A stretch of 64,000 nucleotides of DNA, from assembly GCA_965243215.1 (NCBI GenBank), contig CBDEUJ010000002.1, positions 124,001-188,000 on the forward strand, given 5' to 3'. The notes beneath the pieces were generated by a model. It made no database searches. It was not told where the DNA came from and was given only the letters and a program-made list of their open reading frames with translations. Shown piece by piece: positions 62,079 through 64,000 of the stretch (within the stretch, counting starts at the first letter, position 1; each line of letters begins with the position of its first letter). A program made the translations under genes and the position numbers. The DNA is from JAJEFO01 sp009843725 (GTDB lineage: Bacteria > Pseudomonadota > Alphaproteobacteria > Rhodobacterales > Rhodobacteraceae).

Positions 62079-62591
62079 ATGGCCGAAGACGTCGCAGTGG
62101 CAAACGAACCGATGAAAACCGCAGGAGTGGCCGAAGGCGTTCTTGCGGACATGCAGGTCGCAGCGGTCGAGCCGGAACCCGCCCGCATTCCCGTGCGCGA
62201 CGAGCTTGGCCGGTCATACGCGACCGGAAAGCGCAAGGAGGCCGTTGCCCGTGTCTGGATCAAGCCGGGCTCGGGTAGGGTGGTTGTCAATGGCAAGGAA
62301 ATGGACGAGTATTTTGCGCGTCCGGTGCAGCAGATGATTTTGCGGCAGCCCTTCAAGGTGGCTGGCGTTGACGGCGAATTCGATGTCATGGCGACCGTCA
62401 AGGGTGGCGGTCTTTCCGGGCAGGCGGGGGCCGTGAAGCACGGGATATCAAAGGCGCTTCAGCTCTACGATCCCAGGTATCGCGCGGCACTTAAGGCCGC
62501 AGGATTCCTGACTCGCGACAGCCGCGTGGTGGAACGCAAGAAATACGGCAAGGCCAAGGCGCGAAAGAGCTTCCAGTTCTCCAAGCGCTAA
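62079..62591 (+). CDS. rpsI: 30S ribosomal protein S9
   Basis: This is a 170-residue S9 with a 40-residue N-terminal extension beyond the E. coli protein (130 residues), as often in alphaproteobacteria. The core GKRKEAVARVWIKPGSGRVVVN, the MILRQPFKVAG strand and the C-terminal KKYGKAKARKSFQFSKR tail that reaches the P-site tRNA are intact. ATG 62079 follows the rplM stop by four bases. A weak hairpin (62614-62627) follows the stop and could act as a terminator. Confidence 0.97.
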   Translation: MAEDVAVANEPMKTAGVAEGVLADMQVAAVEPEPARIPVRDELGRSYATGKRKEAVARVWIKPGSGRVVVNGKEMDEYFARPVQQMILRQPFKVAGVDGEFDVMATVKGGGLSGQAGAVKHGISKALQLYDPRYRAALKAAGFLTRDSRVVERKKYGKAKARKSFQFSKR

Positions 62592-62874
62592 GGTCTCAAC
62601 GAATCCAAGCGCTCGCAGGAATCTGCGGGCCCTTTGTCCTGTTGCGAAAGAGAGCGTGCGGCGGGATCACACGTCGTGCTCCATGATGCCGGTCCCGATT
62701 CGGCAGCGGCTGAATGGACGCCGGGAGGAGCTGTCGTCATTTCACGGCCGATCGCCGGGGAATTTCGGCAGGTCAACTCCGTATTCCCGTTGCGCAACTT
62801 GCGGTCGAACGCGCAGATTCGTCTGGCGGTCCGTGCCTGAACCGGATCACGCGTGGCCACGAAGCCTGACCCAA

Positions 62875-63192
62875 TCACGTTATGCTTCGTGCGACCCTTG
62901 GCCAGCCGGACCCCGCATGGCCGATGGCCATGATGCGGACCACTTGGTGTTCATCATCCGCCACGAAGCAGGCTACGCCCTTCCCCGCAGCAGGGATGGC
63001 ACGAATGCCGAGTGGAATCTCGTCTCGGAGAGAGCCGTTGTGCGATGCCTCGCCCGGCTTCTGAATAACGGTCTCGATCTCATCGACCGCCCGTAGAGCG
63101 ATCCTTGCGCCCGCATGGCCGGCGATAAACGTGGCAATGCCGGCGAGATCATCTGCCACGCCGGGGAGGCGGGGAAATCTGCACTTCTTCAT
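62875..63192 (-). CDS. parE: ParE-family toxin
   Basis: This is a 105-residue RelE/ParE-fold protein with the pattern DDLAGIATFIAGHAGARIALRAVDEIE at the N-terminus and IPLGIRAIPAAGKGVACFVADDEHQVVRIMAIGHAG at the end. In the family the toxin inhibits DNA gyrase or cleaves mRNA; this branch (with A-I-P-A-A-G-K-G) is ParE-like. The start overlaps the antitoxin stop (63189-63192), so the two are coupled, antitoxin first, as expected for parDE. The C-terminal end looks complete. Confidence 0.85.
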   Translation of the reverse strand: MKKCRFPRLPGVADDLAGIATFIAGHAGARIALRAVDEIETVIQKPGEASHNGSLRDEIPLGIRAIPAAGKGVACFVADDEHQVVRIMAIGHAGSGWPRVARSIT

Positions 63193-63443
63193 CCCTTTCG
63201 CTTCAGCCGACGGCGGACGTCTTCGAACACGGTGTCGCTCTCATGGAATTCGATGAACTCCGAACGAGGCGTCTGCTTCCTCGCCCTGATTGCGTCAGCC
63301 ATTCCGGTCGACATGGCCTCGCGCTCGTTCTCTTCCTGCATGAGCCTTTCGATGCACTGCGCAAACACGCTGCTTGCAGATGCGCAAGAGCCTTCCTGCA
63401 CTTTCCGCTTTGCAAACTCATGGTGAGGTTCGATGAAACTCAC
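63189..63443 (-). CDS. parD: ParD-family antitoxin
   Basis: This is an 84-residue ribbon-helix-helix antitoxin. The N-terminal strand and helix (SFIEPHHEFAKRKVQEG) and second helix (ASASSVFAQCIERLMQEENERE) match ParD/CopG. The C-terminal tail would wrap the ParE toxin. Start GTG 63443 is the only standard one; the ribosome binding site is weak. The coding frame seems to continue upstream (AKTVV before the start) to a stop, suggesting that an earlier start codon was lost by mutation and GTG is used instead. Confidence 0.85.
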   Translation of the reverse strand: MSFIEPHHEFAKRKVQEGSCASASSVFAQCIERLMQEENEREAMSTGMADAIRARKQTPRSEFIEFHESDTVFEDVRRRLKRKG

Positions 63444-63473
63444 GACGGTCTTGGCAGAACCTGAATCGAGATG

Positions 63474-64000
63474 TCAGATCCGTCCGCGAACCTCCGGTGA
63501 GTCTGCCGCGTAATGTCGGGCGCGAAACAGCCAGTTGATTTTGCCGAACCCGTCCACCTCATTGAAGTGCGGGCAGACATATTCCCAGGCAATTTCGCCC
63601 TCAGGCGTCACTTCGAAAACACACCCCTTTGCGCCTTCGCAAATCAGGGTGTTGCCGCTGGAAAGACGCTGGCATCCGCCTACATGCGGCGAATAGAAGC
63701 TTTGCGGATTGTCCTTGGCCTTGTAGCGCCAGACGACGTCGTTGGTCGCCGGATCGATTTCCCAGACCTGGGAATGGTGCAGGTCGGAGGCATAAGCACC
63801 ATTGGCAAACACCAGGACATTGCCGTTGTCGAGCATCTGCGCGTCGTGCTGGCCGCCCATCTCGTCGTCCTGATAATGCCAGACTATCTCGTTGGACTGC
63901 CGATCAAGGATAAAGACGAGGTTCAGGACCTTGCAACTGATCAGGTACTTTCCGTCCTCCAGCGGAACGATCGAGTTCGTATGTCCGGTCGACCAGCGGT
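63474..64000 (-). CDS. arylsulfotransferase-like (ASST) protein, 3' part
   Basis: The 5' end lies outside the window. The visible 175 residues show the beta-propeller pattern with repeated short blades (GHTNSIVPLEDGKYLIS, then QHDAQMLDNGNVLVFANG, HVGGCQRLSSGNTLICEG). HDA-x-x-L-x-N-G-N is the ASST-family motif and carries a candidate catalytic His. The end is FRARHYAADSPEVRGRI. The family includes PAPS-independent aryl sulfotransferases and related enzymes with unknown substrate. The left neighbour is the parDE pair, 30 bases away. No signal peptide can be judged without the N-terminus. Confidence 0.75.
   Translation of the reverse strand, partial: RWSTGHTNSIVPLEDGKYLISCKVLNLVFILDRQSNEIVWHYQDDEMGGQHDAQMLDNGNVLVFANGAYASDLHHSQVWEIDPATNDVVWRYKAKDNPQSFYSPHVGGCQRLSSGNTLICEGAKGCVFEVTPEGEIAWEYVCPHFNEVDGFGKINWLFRARHYAADSPEVRGRI

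Overview
This is a GC-rich, gene-dense stretch of an alphaproteobacterial chromosome, most like Rhodobacterales or a marine relative. The inference rests on gene content and order: xth - erpA // dgt - argS - SPOR - nagZ - scpA - scpB, merR - ihfA - fabH - plsX - rpmF - DUF177 // bamE, a double-length dCTP deaminase, an OlsB-type acyltransferase, TRAP and oligopeptide-type ABC uptake systems, and a bactofilin/M23 pair. No species can be named from the sequence alone.

Layout. 1-5244: rightward virion genes of a Mu-like (transposable-type) prophage, cut by the left window edge: the scaffold end of a protease, a major capsid protein, two small unknowns, a tail-tip/fibre protein and an unknown 447-residue protein. 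A repeat-dense, gene-free stretch (5245-5548) follows and may be the phage right end. 5549-16498: a rightward catabolic locus with a phytanoyl-CoA-dioxygenase-like oxygenase, an MBL-fold hydrolase, a complete peptide/oligosaccharide-class ABC importer (binding protein, two permeases, one fused double ATPase), a decayed second oxygenase and a GH38 alpha-mannosidase. 16675-17874: a self-inhibited Fic AMP-transferase. 18227-21590: a TRAP transporter (DctP, DctQ, DctM). 21628-26737 (minus strand): glnE, bactofilin and an M23 endopeptidase. 27055-33272: a large AsmA-like envelope protein, queA and an MFS transporter. 33277-35005: a small accessory patch with an unknown protein, a frameshifted MNT-type nucleotidyltransferase and a metallophosphoesterase. 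35249-42255: DUF924, lpd, a bacterial GPP34 (GOLPH3-like) protein and uvrA, separated by unusually long gene-free gaps. 42323-50105: the conserved housekeeping block xth to scpB. 50744-59517: an outer-membrane barrel protein, dCTP deaminase, tRNA-Pro, the fatty-acid/phospholipid cluster, bamE, msrB and an ornithine-lipid acyltransferase. 59549-62591: ABC-F ATPase, rplM and rpsI. 62875-64000: a ParDE toxin-antitoxin pair and the 3' part of an arylsulfotransferase-like gene.

How the parts fit. The 5.5-16.5 kb locus looks like one system for importing a mannose-containing compound and opening its alpha-mannosidic bond inside the cell. The mannosidase has no visible signal peptide, so import should come before cleavage. 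Both solute-binding-protein genes in the window (ABC and TRAP) are followed by a strong perfect stem-loop before the next transporter gene, which suggests that binding-protein transcripts are protected. The housekeeping genes form tightly overlapping operons.

The observations most worth following are the mannoside import/oxygenase locus, the repeat architecture at 5245-5500, and the perfect palindrome sitting exactly where the nucleotidyltransferase frame breaks.
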